A stretch of DNA of 64,000 bases, taken from contig JALRME010000002.1 in NCBI GenBank assembly GCA_026120035.1, forward strand, positions 62,001 to 126,000. Reading direction: 5' to 3'. The notes under the pieces are model-generated. The model was given only the letters and a program-made list of their open reading frames with translations. It ran no database searches and had not been told where the DNA came from. The DNA comes from Coleophoma eucalyptorum (taxonomy: Eukaryota > Ascomycota > Leotiomycetes > Helotiales > Dermateaceae). Of the stretch, positions 1 to 11,571 are shown in pieces. The position numbers and the translations under genes were made by a program. Within the stretch, counting starts at the first letter, position 1; every line of letters starts with the position of its first letter.

Positions 1-1352
1 TATTCATTCCACGCATCAAATAACCTTATAAGCACTTGGTCCGCCGGTTCTTGGAAGTCCACTTTTGGTTGTTAGTCGTATGGCACGTTTAAGCAACAGT
101 CAAAGCCTTTGGCGGGTAAAGATTTAAGCTAGTATCGCAGAAACACCTTGGCGGCCAGCTTCTGAAGCTTCGACCAGAGGCATTGGGTTTGACGAGGACG
201 ACATCTTCTGATGACCTGCCCTCCTTTTCAGTAACAAATACTCCCCAGCATGGCGTCTGATTAGAACTTGCGAAAAGTAGTAGCTTTATTCCATCTATTT
301 CGGCATTTAAACCCGTTCATGTGGACAAAAAGAGGGAATTTCAAGCATGAATTATTCCAATCCAGTCTACTGGGCACAAAGGTGTGATAGCAATATAAAT
401 AACATATAACAGTCACCTACTATCGGCCTCTGTCAAAGTCTAACCCCAATTTTCCTCTACTTGGCAGTTTTCAAGGATTCAAGGATCTTGTAACAATAAA
501 TGCAGTTCACCAAGTAAAGCAAGCATCGTTGCTGCTAGCGCATCCAAGTTAGCGAGGTGTCATAATGCAATGCCTTGCCGCATCTTGACTCGCAACAATT
601 CCCAGCTGGTAAGTTATGCTTTACAATGCAGCTTTTTCCCTTCCAAAACAGGAGTTGCGAGCTATTCTGTCCTAACTTTCTTTCTTTTGCGAAGTCATCT
701 CAACCGTAATTTACTGGCCAGTAACGTCTTCAAGCCTCCGCTTCCTGGGATATTGGAAGGTGAATGGTCGACGAGCACTGGCTATCCTTGACGCTTTTGT
801 TCTAAGTATCCGAATTCGATGCGACACCGTGAGAACGGGATTTGAGTTGGTTATCGGCTCTGAAGTGCTTGCTTAAGATTTGTTGATTGCTTTTGGCACT
901 CCACTAGACCGAACGTCACTCAGTGAGGTCATTTAAGCAAGTATGTTCCCTTCATAATCATTGCGATATGTGGGTACTTGAGGTAACAGGTTTGCAATAC
1001 TTTCTTTGTCTTCGCTTGAAGCTTGTACTGCATCCTTGCTCGAGGTATTCTAAATGATGATGTAAGAGGGTGTGAGATATTTTTTGTCACGACGTAATGT
1101 TGATCTAGAGAAATTGACTAATAATGTAGTTTATTTGAAAGGTAATGTATTTACATAGTATGGATTGGTGGTATTTGACCGCCCAATCATTGAGTCCATT
1201 GCTCAATGCAACCAAAAACGACGCTTGATACTCCAATCCATGATGTATCAAACCCGCTATTTCAGTGAAGAACAACCACTCTCCATCTAAACATAAGTTA
1301 AGAATCAGTACACACCGGGTATAAGCGCAGAAAAAGCAATTCAAAATTCAAA
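1..1352. other. No gene recognised
   Basis: No open frame here has an ATG, length and composition that look protein-like. The longest ATG frame (570-791, plus) is 73 codons of unremarkable composition and I do not call it. The right end is the 3' flank of the membrane-protein gene on the minus strand. Confidence 0.5.
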
Positions 1353-2591
1353 TCAAACCACAAACCCTCCAGGTTTTATCTGCTCTCCCCTCACTGTCTC
1401 GTCATCGCTAAGTAATTCCTCTTTCGTGCTCTCGACTATTCCAATCAAGACATCCGCCCGTGCAATCTCCAAGGCAGGTGCAGGACGTAGAGGGAATATT
1501 GACTCCACCGACATTCTCTTCTGTACGCCCATGCCAAAACGGATCGGGCCTTTGTATTTCAATAACAACTGCCTCTCCCTCTCACTTAGTTCATCATCGA
1601 AGTCGTCTAATTCCGGCATCGAATAGGGTCTTTGCTCGTCACTATTAAAGTTGGATCGTAGAGCTGGATGGATATGTGACTGGTCCGACATAGTCCGTTG
1701 GGGTAGAGCTGCGCTTTTGGATCTCGCCAGCCGCAACATCGGCCTGCTCTCAAATTCAGACTGGTACTCAGAATCATCGTTTGCCCTGTATGATGCTCCA
1801 CGTTGAGGGAAAGCCATTTGACTGCTGCCGGTCGCCGCTAAACTGGGCCTCGTCAGAACTGACATGGAACGTCGTGGATCCTTGGCTGGTATAGGCGGCG
1901 TCGAAGGCTCACGATGTGTAGAGGTAGAATAAACAGAGCCTGTTCTGGAGCTGCGACGACTCTTATTTGATCGGTGGACTGAATGAGGTTTTTGAAGTGA
2001 AAGGTCGTACATGTAACCGTAGGGCTTCTTGGACCCAAAGTGTGAATTTACACTAGAAGTTTCGCTTTCCCTTCGCCAGAACCTATTCCACCATGGACGT
2101 ATGGGCTTCGGTTGTTCTGGCTGCTGTTTCCACCATTGAAGATCCCCTGAGCGCATAGAGAGACCCCCAATTGACCTGCGGTGATCCTTCTTTCGTTTAA
2201 ACCTTCGGTATAGGAGATAAGTTGCCGGGACGAGAAATACAAATAAGACTACGAATATACCAATGACCATGGCCGTGTAATCTGTGCTGCCCGCACTGGT
2301 GCTCCCCGAACCATTAGATGCAACAGCAGTAGTCGTTCCCAGGGCTTGCAACGTGGCCGATGCAGAAGAGGCGGAGGATCCAGCTGAATCTGATTCTGAC
2401 GGTACGGATGTAGGCATCGTGAAATTTGGCGGCGGTGGCCCCAGGCCTCCTTGAAAGCCACCTCCACCTCCACCTCCCCCTCCCCCTCCCCCTCCAGCAC
2501 TACCAAATTCGGGACCATTATTCCCAGAATTCAAAAAAGTCCCTCCACTGCCTCCACTACCTCCATGTGGGCGGTTGGATCCATTGCTCAT
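1353..2591 (-). CDS. Single-pass membrane protein with glycine-rich N-terminus
   Basis: Unbroken 412-codon frame with an ATG at 2591. Residues 1-60 are extremely glycine-rich, including a run of 13 Gly, and 60-103 are Ser/Thr/Ala-rich. One strongly hydrophobic segment at about 104-127 ends in a basic stop-transfer cluster (YRRFKRKK). The rest (about 285 residues) is a basic, Ser/Arg-rich, probably disordered cytoplasmic tail with an aromatic patch (PWWNRFWRR) and an acidic stretch near residue 330. There is no N-terminal signal peptide, so the protein would insert through its internal segment with a short outside domain. This is the layout of many fungal surface sensor-like proteins (Ser/Thr/Gly ectodomain, one helix, long basic tail), but I see no WSC domain or other named family, so the function is unknown. 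Low-complexity coding sequence explains the shadow frames on the other strand. Confidence 0.75.
   Translation of the reverse strand: MSNGSNRPHGGSGGSGGTFLNSGNNGPEFGSAGGGGGGGGGGGGGFQGGLGPPPPNFTMPTSVPSESDSAGSSASSASATLQALGTTTAVASNGSGSTSAGSTDYTAMVIGIFVVLFVFLVPATYLLYRRFKRKKDHRRSIGGLSMRSGDLQWWKQQPEQPKPIRPWWNRFWRRESETSSVNSHFGSKKPYGYMYDLSLQKPHSVHRSNKSRRSSRTGSVYSTSTHREPSTPPIPAKDPRRSMSVLTRPSLAATGSSQMAFPQRGASYRANDDSEYQSEFESRPMLRLARSKSAALPQRTMSDQSHIHPALRSNFNSDEQRPYSMPELDDFDDELSERERQLLLKYKGPIRFGMGVQKRMSVESIFPLRPAPALEIARADVLIGIVESTKEELLSDDETVRGEQIKPGGFVV
2461..2496. repeat. CCT/CCACCT tract encoding poly-glycine
   Basis: Pyrimidine run of CCACCT then CCCCCT units. On the minus (coding) strand it reads as GGA/GGG/GGT glycine codons and contains three G5 runs separated by single A. 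It is length-unstable-looking low-complexity DNA inside the membrane-protein gene. Confidence 0.8.
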
Positions 2592-5500
2592 TATTTATTG
2601 AGCGCTTAGCAGAACATTAAGAAAAGAAAATGTATAAAGTGAATAGGTACCCGATCTACGAGACCAAATCGTAAGATATACTCAAGTATGAGCAAGTGCT
2701 CAGTGCGCTAGGAAGAGAGCTTTGACCTGAACGATATTTGAGTTCAAAAGCTGTTCGGTGGGGTAGTGAATGATGATATAGAGCAAAACATTGATAAAAA
2801 ACGCTTGAAGCGTGCATGCCTTTGTCTTTCCACTTTGCATGAAGTAACTATACTTCGAGACTACTCGAATTCTGAGGCTCAACTCTGCTAGGTTTCGCAT
2901 TGTCTCGATGCTGTACCCTTTCGCATACGTAAAAACAAAAAAAGACCATGGTGGGCTTTGCCCCAATATGCATAAGCAGTCCAAGCTTCGGATTGGCTGC
3001 ATGGGTGTACGTACAAGCTTCTTTGCGGCGGTTGTGCCTACGACACTATCAACGATTGAAACGAAACCGGAAAGTGAACATTGTACCCATCCAATCAGAA
3101 ATGACGTGTCCGTCTGTGTTGAGGCTGCCAAAAGCTACAGTTGCTACTTCACACACGCGCTGTTCTTCGCTCACTTGGCAAAGTTAACCTCTACCTACCG
3201 CTCGCACCATGAAAACCAAGAAATCAACTAGAGTTCATAGCTATTAGGAAATTTTTTCGATATACTTACAATGTCTTTTCGAGAGACTCTTTCCAACAGC
3301 GAGATGCGAGTGACCTGCCATCCGTATCGCAGTTTCAGAGTAACCGATCGCAATATTACCTGACAATTTATGGACAGTACTTTCAGATGGGTCGGTAGTT
3401 TTGCGGTGAGTATGACTGTAAGAAAGGCATTCCCTGTTGAAGTCTTCAGACTGCAAGATACAGATGATCGCGATGTCGAGCCTCAGATGGGTGACGAGGC
3501 GCACAACGCTCGGATGCCATCGCCGCAACATTTGGCGTCTGACATGGACATACCAAAGAACAAGTACGACACTCTCGCATTCCTCAGCCATTATGCTTGT
3601 TGCAACGGCCCTTCAATTGAGCTTGAACCACTAGATTATTGGCTATGTTTGTCCCTTGGCAGAGATCAGATGGTCTTTACTCCATAGAAGTCCTGTAAAG
3701 GTGCATCAGAAACAGTTCCCAAAGCGTTAAGCATGAAACCGAGACAGCTATATTTGCGTTTTTATGCCCGAAGCCTTCACACAGGCCTTACTAGCACCAA
3801 TAGTGAAGTCCACAACGATGCACCTATGCAAAAATCACGGTGTTCTCGGAGTCTCCGCAAGTGCGACGGTGTACCGTGTCAACGACTTGCATATACTGTA
3901 GTGGCCGTTAATGCATTCTCGTCCGATCATGCCGGCCTTTGAGCAGACAGAAATAAGGATCTGAGCGTGGCAAAGGCATAACCGTTGCTTGCTCGAAAGT
4001 GCTGAAAGCAAGGCGATACAGAGATCTTCAAGGCTTAGCTGAACCGGATCTACGAACCATGTCGCGAAGACGGATAAACAGAACATCTGGAGTCTGGAGT
4101 ACTGCAAGGCGCACTTGATTCAAGCCTATATATATATATCGAGAAGATACGGGACAGCAATGAAAACGGAAGGCGGGATTTCTTTACAATTGTTTGTGCA
4201 AGTGCTGTTTTACCGCTGTAAGCACTAGTGCTATTTGCATCGACTTTGCTCTAGGACTTAATCACAATGAATTTTGTCAACATCACGATGGTTGAAAATT
4301 TGAAAATAAGCTACAATCTGCAATGTATAAGTCGTGGAGATAGTTAGTTTCATTAGCAGCCCGGGAATAAGGTGCGCTTTCTCCAACATGGCACGTCCTG
4401 GCATTTCATTTAATATCTCTTTAATATGTCCAAAAGCTTTAGAGGGCGCATTTCTTCCGAGATTTCACTAGAATACCTTTGATCATTGTCGTAAGATAGA
4501 CAGAGAATTGTATCGAGCTGTATCTCTTTTCTATATGCTTCGTATGATGTAGACACACATATCCAACATTCGCTAATTCAGCACAATCGGAAGTGTGAGC
4601 TTTGCAATGTCAACAGTGCTGCATGCCAAGAAACATTTTCCTTAAAAAAGGAAATACACATGAAACTTATCAAAATAGAGCAGTCCCTAGACTGCCGACA
4701 GCACACCTTTTTCAGTAATGCATGTAGATTAGTGCACGTTGTACCATGGCCTTCCAAGTATGCAGGTGCATCCTTTGCAATCTCTCTCTATATTCTTCTA
4801 GCAAGGTTCTAGAATGTGTGACTGACAATCTTACCTGCAGTACTGCGATTCAAAAGCACTGACTTTCTGTTCGATCACATGTCAACCAAAGCTATACAGT
4901 TGCAGCTATCATGTATTTGCTTTTGCTGAAGAGAGTTTAAATGCGCGATCTAATACCGTAACTCTGTTGCATGGTCTGGTCTGGTTAGGCGAGGAGATAA
5001 GATCAGATAGCTTAATATCCTAGGAGATAGCATATTGCTCCTGCTTATTAAAGTTACTGTTATTTCCATTACCCTGCCATATGTGGTCAATTCCCCGGTC
5101 TCCATACGTGCAAGCATGCCGCACTTCTGCACGAGATGGCTCTCACCCCATGGTCCGGCAAATTAACTATTGGCCCCACAGTTTCCCGTACAGATTTTCC
5201 TCCGAGGGAAACACTTGGGGATAACCCAAGTTTGATTTTCTCCTAAAGATGGCCGATGGTTTGGAGGTTTTGGTGATCCCTAGAAGGCTGCAATCTCAGG
5301 TACCTGTGTTGGAAAGGCGGTAAAGGCTCGGGATGTAGCAACAAGTCTAGACACGATTTGTTTTCCGTCACCGGACTTTGCCCAATTTTTGGGGCTGGTA
5401 CAATCGGCGCTTACCGTGAACCCCATCTCTCCGTGTTTTGGTTAGGGTCTGCATCTCCCCCCGTGCTTTGATGGGTCAGAAAACGCCTCTTCGGAAACTG

Positions 5501-7264
5501 TTGCATGTCGATGATCTGATAAGATTATGACTTGAGGATCTGCTACTCAACTGTATTGACGAGTCTGGGCGCTAACGCGGCCTCTGTCAGGGTCCTATTC
5601 TCTCCGTTAGAGCTGCAATATGCTTTATTCAGAAGTGCCGATATTTGAAGAACACGCAATAGTACTCCAAGTTAGTCTGGGTGCTTATATGCCTGTATAA
5701 GGTTGTATATAACCTCTATGGGTCCTCTTTAAGCATATATGAAGAATTGAGGGTCTCCGAAAAAGTGGATATATGCCTTCCATACGAGCACATGCATGGG
5801 CGATGGCCGGACAGAGCATTGTCAACTTCAGAATCTTATTTGCAAGCCACCGAAAGCACTTTATGCGCCACTCTTTAATGGAAATGGATTCTGAATCTTT
5901 GTTCAGTAATATCCCTTTGCCCGTCGCAACCCTCATCAGCGTAGCCTTCAACAGCAAGCAAGCGAACTTCTTGAGAGGCCTTCATTTCCTACTAATACAG
6001 CTTCTCCAGAGCGTACGAGTTAACCATAGAACAAGAAAACAATGTGGGTTTAATTACGACGCTTGGAGTCCTATTGATAGTAACGATTAATTTTATATGT
6101 TGTGTTAAGTCGGCCATGAAAATTTTGATCTTACACTTGGCGACTGTGTCACGTTAATGAGAGCTCCCATCGACAGCCAGGGGATAGGGAGGTTCTTGGT
6201 TACGAATCATCTCTTTAGAGATCGATGAAGCTCACTTCTTTCCACTCGGTGCTACTTCTAGACCAGTCTCTACTGTATATAGTTCTGAATCCGATGCTTA
6301 AGCTTGCCAATGCATAAGGAGCTCACATTCAGCTAGACAAGGCGTCTTCTTGGTGGTGTGCAGATCCAAGTCAGTTCCAACAGAGACAAGGATAATATCG
6401 GAAGGTCAGTCACTGACTACCTATGGAGTATCACTGAATGAGCACGGCGCATCCCTGTCGCGAGTTAGTTGGAGCGGGGCAAACGAGCCAACTTCGTGGA
6501 ATGCCCGAGCATCCTACGCAACCTTTAGGTGCTGTCGAAATGGTGCTAGCACAACTCCTGATCAAAGTTGTGCTCCAATGGTTTCTGGAATCCGAGGCAG
6601 CCTGGACATTATTGGTATCGATTCTCTGAGAAACGATGGAAGGAGTATGCAGGCCGGCAACATAAGACAGACCCGAATCGAGCATTTTGCTTCCCTCTTG
6701 AAAATGATTGATCCCTTGGAAGCGCTTGTGCCGCGCAAGAGTATCTAGCTTGCTTTACCGAGGAGTGTGGCATGAGGTCCGGCATCACAGTCGGAGGTCG
6801 AGAGAAATTTTCTTCTCAAGCCTCTTGGCAAGATAGTGTCTCCTACCAAGATCCGAGTTCGTCTGAAGCCACCATTCGATAATTGTGGATGGCCTGGTCT
6901 GCGTGATGCATCATCGCCTGTTCCCGCTGTGGACGTTGTGTGGTGAAGATCAGTACTTTGGGTTTATCTGATCCATCGATTAGATTAGATTAGATGTAGC
7001 TAGATTGTGACCACGACAGTAGAGCCTTAGCCACCGGACAACTTTCCTACCTTAGATTTCTGTGACCATGCATTACCACATAGAGGCTTCTTCTTATCCA
7101 TTGCTGATTCGCCAGGTCCAACCGATGTCGGGTTGCCGTGGGTTGTATTCGAGGGTTGTGGCGAAACCCTTGATCTACTTCCTTTTCCGTGTCGTGGGAT
7201 GCTAGCAGCACGCATGTAGATTCATTTACCCAGTGGTATTAATACTTGAGCATGCAGCCGTCCC
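2592..7264. other. Gene-poor stretch, no convincing gene
   Basis: About 4.7 kb with only short frames, most without an ATG and with no protein-like composition. A frame at 6350-6748 is open for 132 codons but starts at TTG and has no recognisable features. There is a (TA)n run near 4121-4138 and a triple GATTA repeat near 6979-6995. The last few hundred bases are the promoter of the siderophore transporter. Confidence 0.45.
6964..6972 (-). promoter_or_regulatory. Iron-GATA repressor site (ATCAGATAA)
   Basis: The plus strand reads TTATCTGAT, the exact reverse complement of ATCAGATAA. ATCWGATAA is the known extended target of fungal iron-responsive GATA repressors (SreA/SRE/Urbs1 class). It lies 405 bp upstream of the siderophore transporter ATG, which is a gene class these repressors control. 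The match is seen directly; binding is inferred. Confidence 0.6.
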
Positions 7265-7465
7265 ATGTTGCTCTGCATCCATCCTTTGAGACCCTTCATT
7301 AACCTACAGGGAAGCAACTTGACTTTGAGTTGTCGGACGTTTCTCTATACCTCGATCTCTTCAATCTGTCTTCAAGATGAAGTCCCCGTTCTCTCATGCG
7401 AGAGAGGACCCTATAGAGCCACCAACGGAGCATGCTACTTCCCCCGCCTTCAACAAAGAAGCTAA
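7265..7465 (+). other. Upstream ORF overlapping the transporter start
   Basis: ATG at 7265 opens a 66-codon frame that runs past the transporter ATG (7377) in another frame and stops at 7465. If the transcript begins upstream of 7265, this would be an overlapping uORF that dampens translation of the transporter. Transcription may equally start downstream, so this is only a possibility. Confidence 0.3.
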
Positions 7466-9284
7466 GGAAATTGCCGTCGACTCTTCCGCCTCATCTGCAT
7501 CCGAAGTGCATATCGGCAACGATGGAAAGATCGAAGGTTTCACACAAGACGCTCAGGATGGTGTCAAGAAGGTGGAGGCACTGACTTCAACTTGGTCGAA
7601 AAGAGATCTGTATCTCGCATATATCTTGTGAGCTGAACTTCTGCTTAATGGTCGACAATCCGCTAACATCCATGGAGCATTTGGATCATTTATTTTGTCG
7701 ATGCCATGCAGCAGAGTGCCACTGGCTCGTTGAGCGCATATGTTACTAGTTCATTCTATGAGCATTCATTAACAGCAACGACAGGAATCATGTCTAGTCT
7801 CATCGGAGGACTGTGGTCGTTGCCATTGGCAAAGATTTTGGATCTCTGGGGTCGACCACAAGGTTTTCTCCTCATGCTCACCATTGCGACTCTGGGTCTT
7901 ATTATGATGGCCGCTTGCAAGAATGTCGCAACATATGCTGCAGCTCAGGTTTTCTACTGGGTTGGGTATGTATTATTGATCTCTCGCACCAGGCTCTGAG
8001 TAAAAGCTTACGATTCGACTATTTTATAGATTCAATGGAATGAACTTCGCCATGTCTATCTTCATCGCTGATACATCCGCACTAAAAAATCGAGGTTTCG
8101 CTTTCGCTTTTGTCTCTTCGCCTTATATAATTACGGTCTGGATTGGTGGTCCAATTGCCCAGAGTTTCCTCGAGACCTCTGGATGGCGATGGGCATTTGG
8201 CACCTTTGCCATCATTACACCAGTTATGTGCTCGCCGTTATACTTCTTGATGGCCTGGAACACGCACAAAGCAAAGAAGGCTGGATTGATTTCAGACGAA
8301 AAAAGTGGACGTACTACGCTCCAATCTATCCGGTACTTTGCTATCGAGTTCGATATAATTGGAGTCCTCATCCTCGCTGCAGGTTTGGCGATGTTCTTGT
8401 TGGCTTTCAACCTATACTCGACCCATGGATGGAAGTCTGCTACAATCATCTGCATGATTGTCATCGGAGGTCTACTCATCATTGGCTTTGCTCTATACGA
8501 GAAGTTTTTGGCGCCAAAGTGTTTCATCCCATTTGAGCTTCTGAGTGATCGAACTGTACTTGGCGGTTGCATACTCGGCACCGTTCTCTTCATCGAGTTT
8601 TACATCTGGGACAGTTACTTTTACTCTTTCATTCAAGTCGTCAACAATCTCGATGTCACAGAGGCAAGCTATGTTACCAACATCTACAGCATTGGCTCCT
8701 GTTTCTGGGCTCTCGTTGTGGGAGTTGCTATCAGAGTTACTGGTCGCTTCAAGTGGATTGCTCTATACTTTGGACTTCCAATGACGATTCTCGGGTGTGG
8801 CCTGATGATTAAGTTCCGTCAACCAGACAGCAATATAGGGTATATTGTCATGTGCCAAATCTTCATCGCGCTTGGCGGTGGTGCCCTCGTCATTTGCGAA
8901 CAAGTTGCAGTTATGGCAGTGACAACTCATCAATATGTCGCTGTCGTGCTTGCAGTTCAAGCCATGTTTACAAATGTTGGTGGTGCAGTAGGCCAGACTA
9001 TTGCCGGTGCTATCTGGACTGGCGTTTTCCCCAAGAAGCTGGCCGAGAATCTCCCACCTGAGTCTATTGGAAACCTTACCGATATCTATGGCAGCCTTGT
9101 TGTGCAACTTTCCTATGAGGTTGGCTCTCCAACTCGCATTGCCATCCAGAAATCATATGGCGAAACTCAAAGACTGATGCTGATCGCTTCTACCGTGGTT
9201 CTCGTATTGGCTGTTGCTGCTACCGCTGTATGGCGTGACGTTAACGTCAAGAACTTGAAACAAGTAAAGGGCGTTGTATTGTAA
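7377..9284 (+). CDS. Siderophore-iron transporter (MFS, Sit/Mir/Arn type)
   Basis: Exons 7377-7627, 7678-7965 and 8030-9284 join in phase to 597 residues. The two introns (50 and 64 bp) have GTGAGC and GTATGT donors, and the first has a GCTAAC branch site. An approximately 80-residue hydrophilic N-tail is followed by about 14 hydrophobic segments, the usual size for siderophore-iron:H+ symporters at the plasma membrane. Diagnostic parts are the first-helix region with the sequence YFVDAMQQSATGSLSAYVTS and the following TATTGIMSSLIGG loop, which I know from the Sit1/MirB/Str1 group, and the GG-A-Q-IAGAIWTGVFP region near the C-terminus. The protein should import ferric siderophores. The promoter carries an iron-GATA site, and a ferric reductase lies nearby, so iron-starvation induction is likely. 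The exact siderophore cannot be told from sequence. Confidence 0.92.
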
Positions 9285-9817
9285 AAGGTGTATTGTGTCA
9301 GCTGCCACAAGGTTAGTTCTACGAACAAAGAAAGGTTCGAAAACGGATTGGTTAGTTAGTCTAGCATGTTTGAGACTTCCTCCAGATGCAGTTGTTTAAA
9401 TCTATAATATTTCAAAGGCACAGTTTTCAGGCTTTGATGAGACTCGCAAATTTTGTTTTTTTATTTACGTCCTTGGCAGTTTCCACAAAGAACTGCGATT
9501 TCGAAAACGGCATGTTTGTATTATGCTGCCCCAATTGAGAAATCACCCAAACATAATTTCAAAGAAGAATTCGATCTCGGCCAGGGTGGCGCCCAATCTC
9601 CTCGCTTGAGACGGAGTTGCTCGCTTGCGGTAATGGCGAGAGCTTTCTTTGTCTTACCTTGGGAATGTTCAGTCCTTTCTTTGTTTTCGATTCTGCTGTA
9701 GATAAATCCCCTCGTCTCTTCTCCCCTTGATATTCCACTTCCTCTTCTTTCCCTCATCGCGTTAACTCTTATCACCAAATCTTCATTTTACCACACCCCT
9801 CTTAATCTATTCTTGAC

Positions 9818-10846
9818 ATGTCAGAACCAGTCGTGGTTTTGCGTCGATCTGCGAGAATTGCAGCTATGAAACAGAAAAAGGACGCTGATGCCGCCGCCAC
9901 CGCTGCCGCCGCCGCTGCTGCTGCTACTCCTGTTCCAGCCGTTTCCAAAAAGAAGAATACCCCAAAGAAAGCCGCCACTACCACTAAAACTTCCAAGACC
10001 CTTAATAGTCCCAAGGTCGTCAAGAATTCCAAGACTTCCAAGACTACAAAGACTTCCAAGGCTTCAAAATCCACCAAACCTGCCAAACGTGTTAAATCTA
10101 CCAAATCTACCAAATCCACCAAATCAACCAAGACCAAAACTCCAAAGTCTGCTGCGAAGAGCAAAGGCCCAAAGAAGGCTTCCAAGGCTCCTAAAGAGGA
10201 AGATGACGTGCCTGATTTCAGTAATCTTCTAGTCCCTGTCAAGATCCCCAAGGGCTTAAAAGAAAGGCCTGCTCAAGGTGAGAAGGGTTTCTACTGTCGA
10301 GGACAGCTTGGGAAAGCACTGGACTTGATGACGGTGGATGCCTACGGCGATCAGCTGGCCTTGAATGCTACGAAATTCTATGAGATAGCCGAGATTAACC
10401 ACAAGCTGGATGGTCTCACAAGGTACGCCATCCTCGCCGGAGCGCTTGAGGCTGCTGCTAGCACCCAGGACTACGCCGCCACCGACGACGGCGCAGGAAT
10501 ATACCCGGTTGTCAAGGGTGGAGTACGACCATGCCAGGTCGCGGGCATGTACAATACCATCGGCGTAATTAAAGAAGCCGCCAACTTGGACATATTGCCC
10601 TATGGCAGCGTCCAAATTGATTCGAACGCAGCTCGCTTCAAGCAGTACTTTGCTGACAAGGAGAAATTGTTGTACAAGTGCACCAAGTCGGGACAGCTCT
10701 TAGAGCGCGATGAGATCTTGGACGTGTTAAGGAACCATGTTAAGGATATGGAATACAAGCCTTGCATAGTCACCTACACCAATGATTTCTTAGAGAGGTA
10801 TCCCGATGGTGTTGGGGAGACGAATATCGGCACTGCATGTGGTTAA
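9818..10846 (+). CDS. Lysine-rich protein with HMGN-like motif
   Basis: Intronless frame of 342 codons from the ATG at 9818. Near the N-terminus (about residues 7-14) is LRRSARIAA, very close to the nucleosome-binding core of vertebrate HMGN proteins (RRSARLSA). Residues about 25-130 are Ala/Lys/Ser/Thr-rich, histone-H1-like, with KTSK and KSTK repeats made by 6-9-bp DNA repeats. From about residue 135 the protein becomes globular-looking (about 205 residues, with aromatic and Cys residues), and I do not recognise this domain. The likely picture is a nuclear, chromatin-associated protein with a folded C-terminal domain, but this rests on the motif and charge only. It lies between the siderophore transporter (534 bp upstream) and the convergent ferric reductase. 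Confidence 0.7.
   Translation: MSEPVVVLRRSARIAAMKQKKDADAAATAAAAAAAATPVPAVSKKKNTPKKAATTTKTSKTLNSPKVVKNSKTSKTTKTSKASKSTKPAKRVKSTKSTKSTKSTKTKTPKSAAKSKGPKKASKAPKEEDDVPDFSNLLVPVKIPKGLKERPAQGEKGFYCRGQLGKALDLMTVDAYGDQLALNATKFYEIAEINHKLDGLTRYAILAGALEAAASTQDYAATDDGAGIYPVVKGGVRPCQVAGMYNTIGVIKEAANLDILPYGSVQIDSNAARFKQYFADKEKLLYKCTKSGQLLERDEILDVLRNHVKDMEYKPCIVTYTNDFLERYPDGVGETNIGTACG
10094..10129 (+). repeat. Four 9-bp tandem repeats (AAATCTACC)
   Basis: Four head-to-tail units AAATCTACC, AAATCTACC, AAATCCACC, AAATCAACC encode Lys-Ser-Thr repeats. They sit within a longer Lys/Ser/Thr-coding tract (about 10010-10150). Confidence 0.85.
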
Positions 10847-11571
10847 CTTATCCTACTTCGGTGCGACGAGTGGGTCAGTTTGGGCCAGATAACGTTCTCT
10901 GACGGGCATGAATACCCTTTTGGATATTGCTGTGAAAACTTTGAGTAGAGTTGTTGTGTCTGTTCAATGGTGGATGTTCTGTATAATATTTCTTCTAGGG
11001 CGAGTAATAAGTTGGAAGGACTGGTGGAGGACTGGAGTTAGTTTTGATTTTAATACTTGTCCCACTAGATGTTCAGTTCTGTTTGAAAATTAATCACCCA
11101 TTTCTAAATTTGAGACATTTCTATGTCTTACATGTTAAAATCGAAGCATGAAGCAACTGGAATGCATTTTCGTAATTAATGTCAATAAATATCGACATCT
11201 CTCCCGCTATCTATTGCGCTTTTCTCCCTACATCCTTCAGGTTTGAAGTCTCTAATCTCAGAAATCATAAACCTGTATTTTATTTTGGTTGTATACCCCT
11301 CCCTTGACTCAATGAACTCCGCCAGTTTACTTCGAGTCTGGCCTACAAGGGAACTGGCAATGAAACATTGCTAGTGCTCTGCAGAGTACACCCAGCACCC
11401 CACTTATAACTATCTGCGAACAGCACATACAAATAACAGTAATCTAAAGTAAGAACTCGTATTAGTTTCTATGGTATTTATATGTTTCGCGTTTCTGGTG
11501 CAATATCTCATGCTCTCCGCAAGGTTCTATTATTTCTTTTTTCATTATTATGCTAGGAAGCTATGTTTATA

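Noticed and set aside
5514..5522. ATCTGATAA iron-GATA site
   Set aside because: Perfect match, but 1.9 kb upstream of the transporter with gene-poor DNA between. About one such match is expected by chance in the window.
9802..10251. 149-codon antisense frame over the Lys-rich gene
   Set aside because: Its Leu/Val/Glu repeats are the mirror of the Lys/Ser/Thr codon repeats on the true coding strand.
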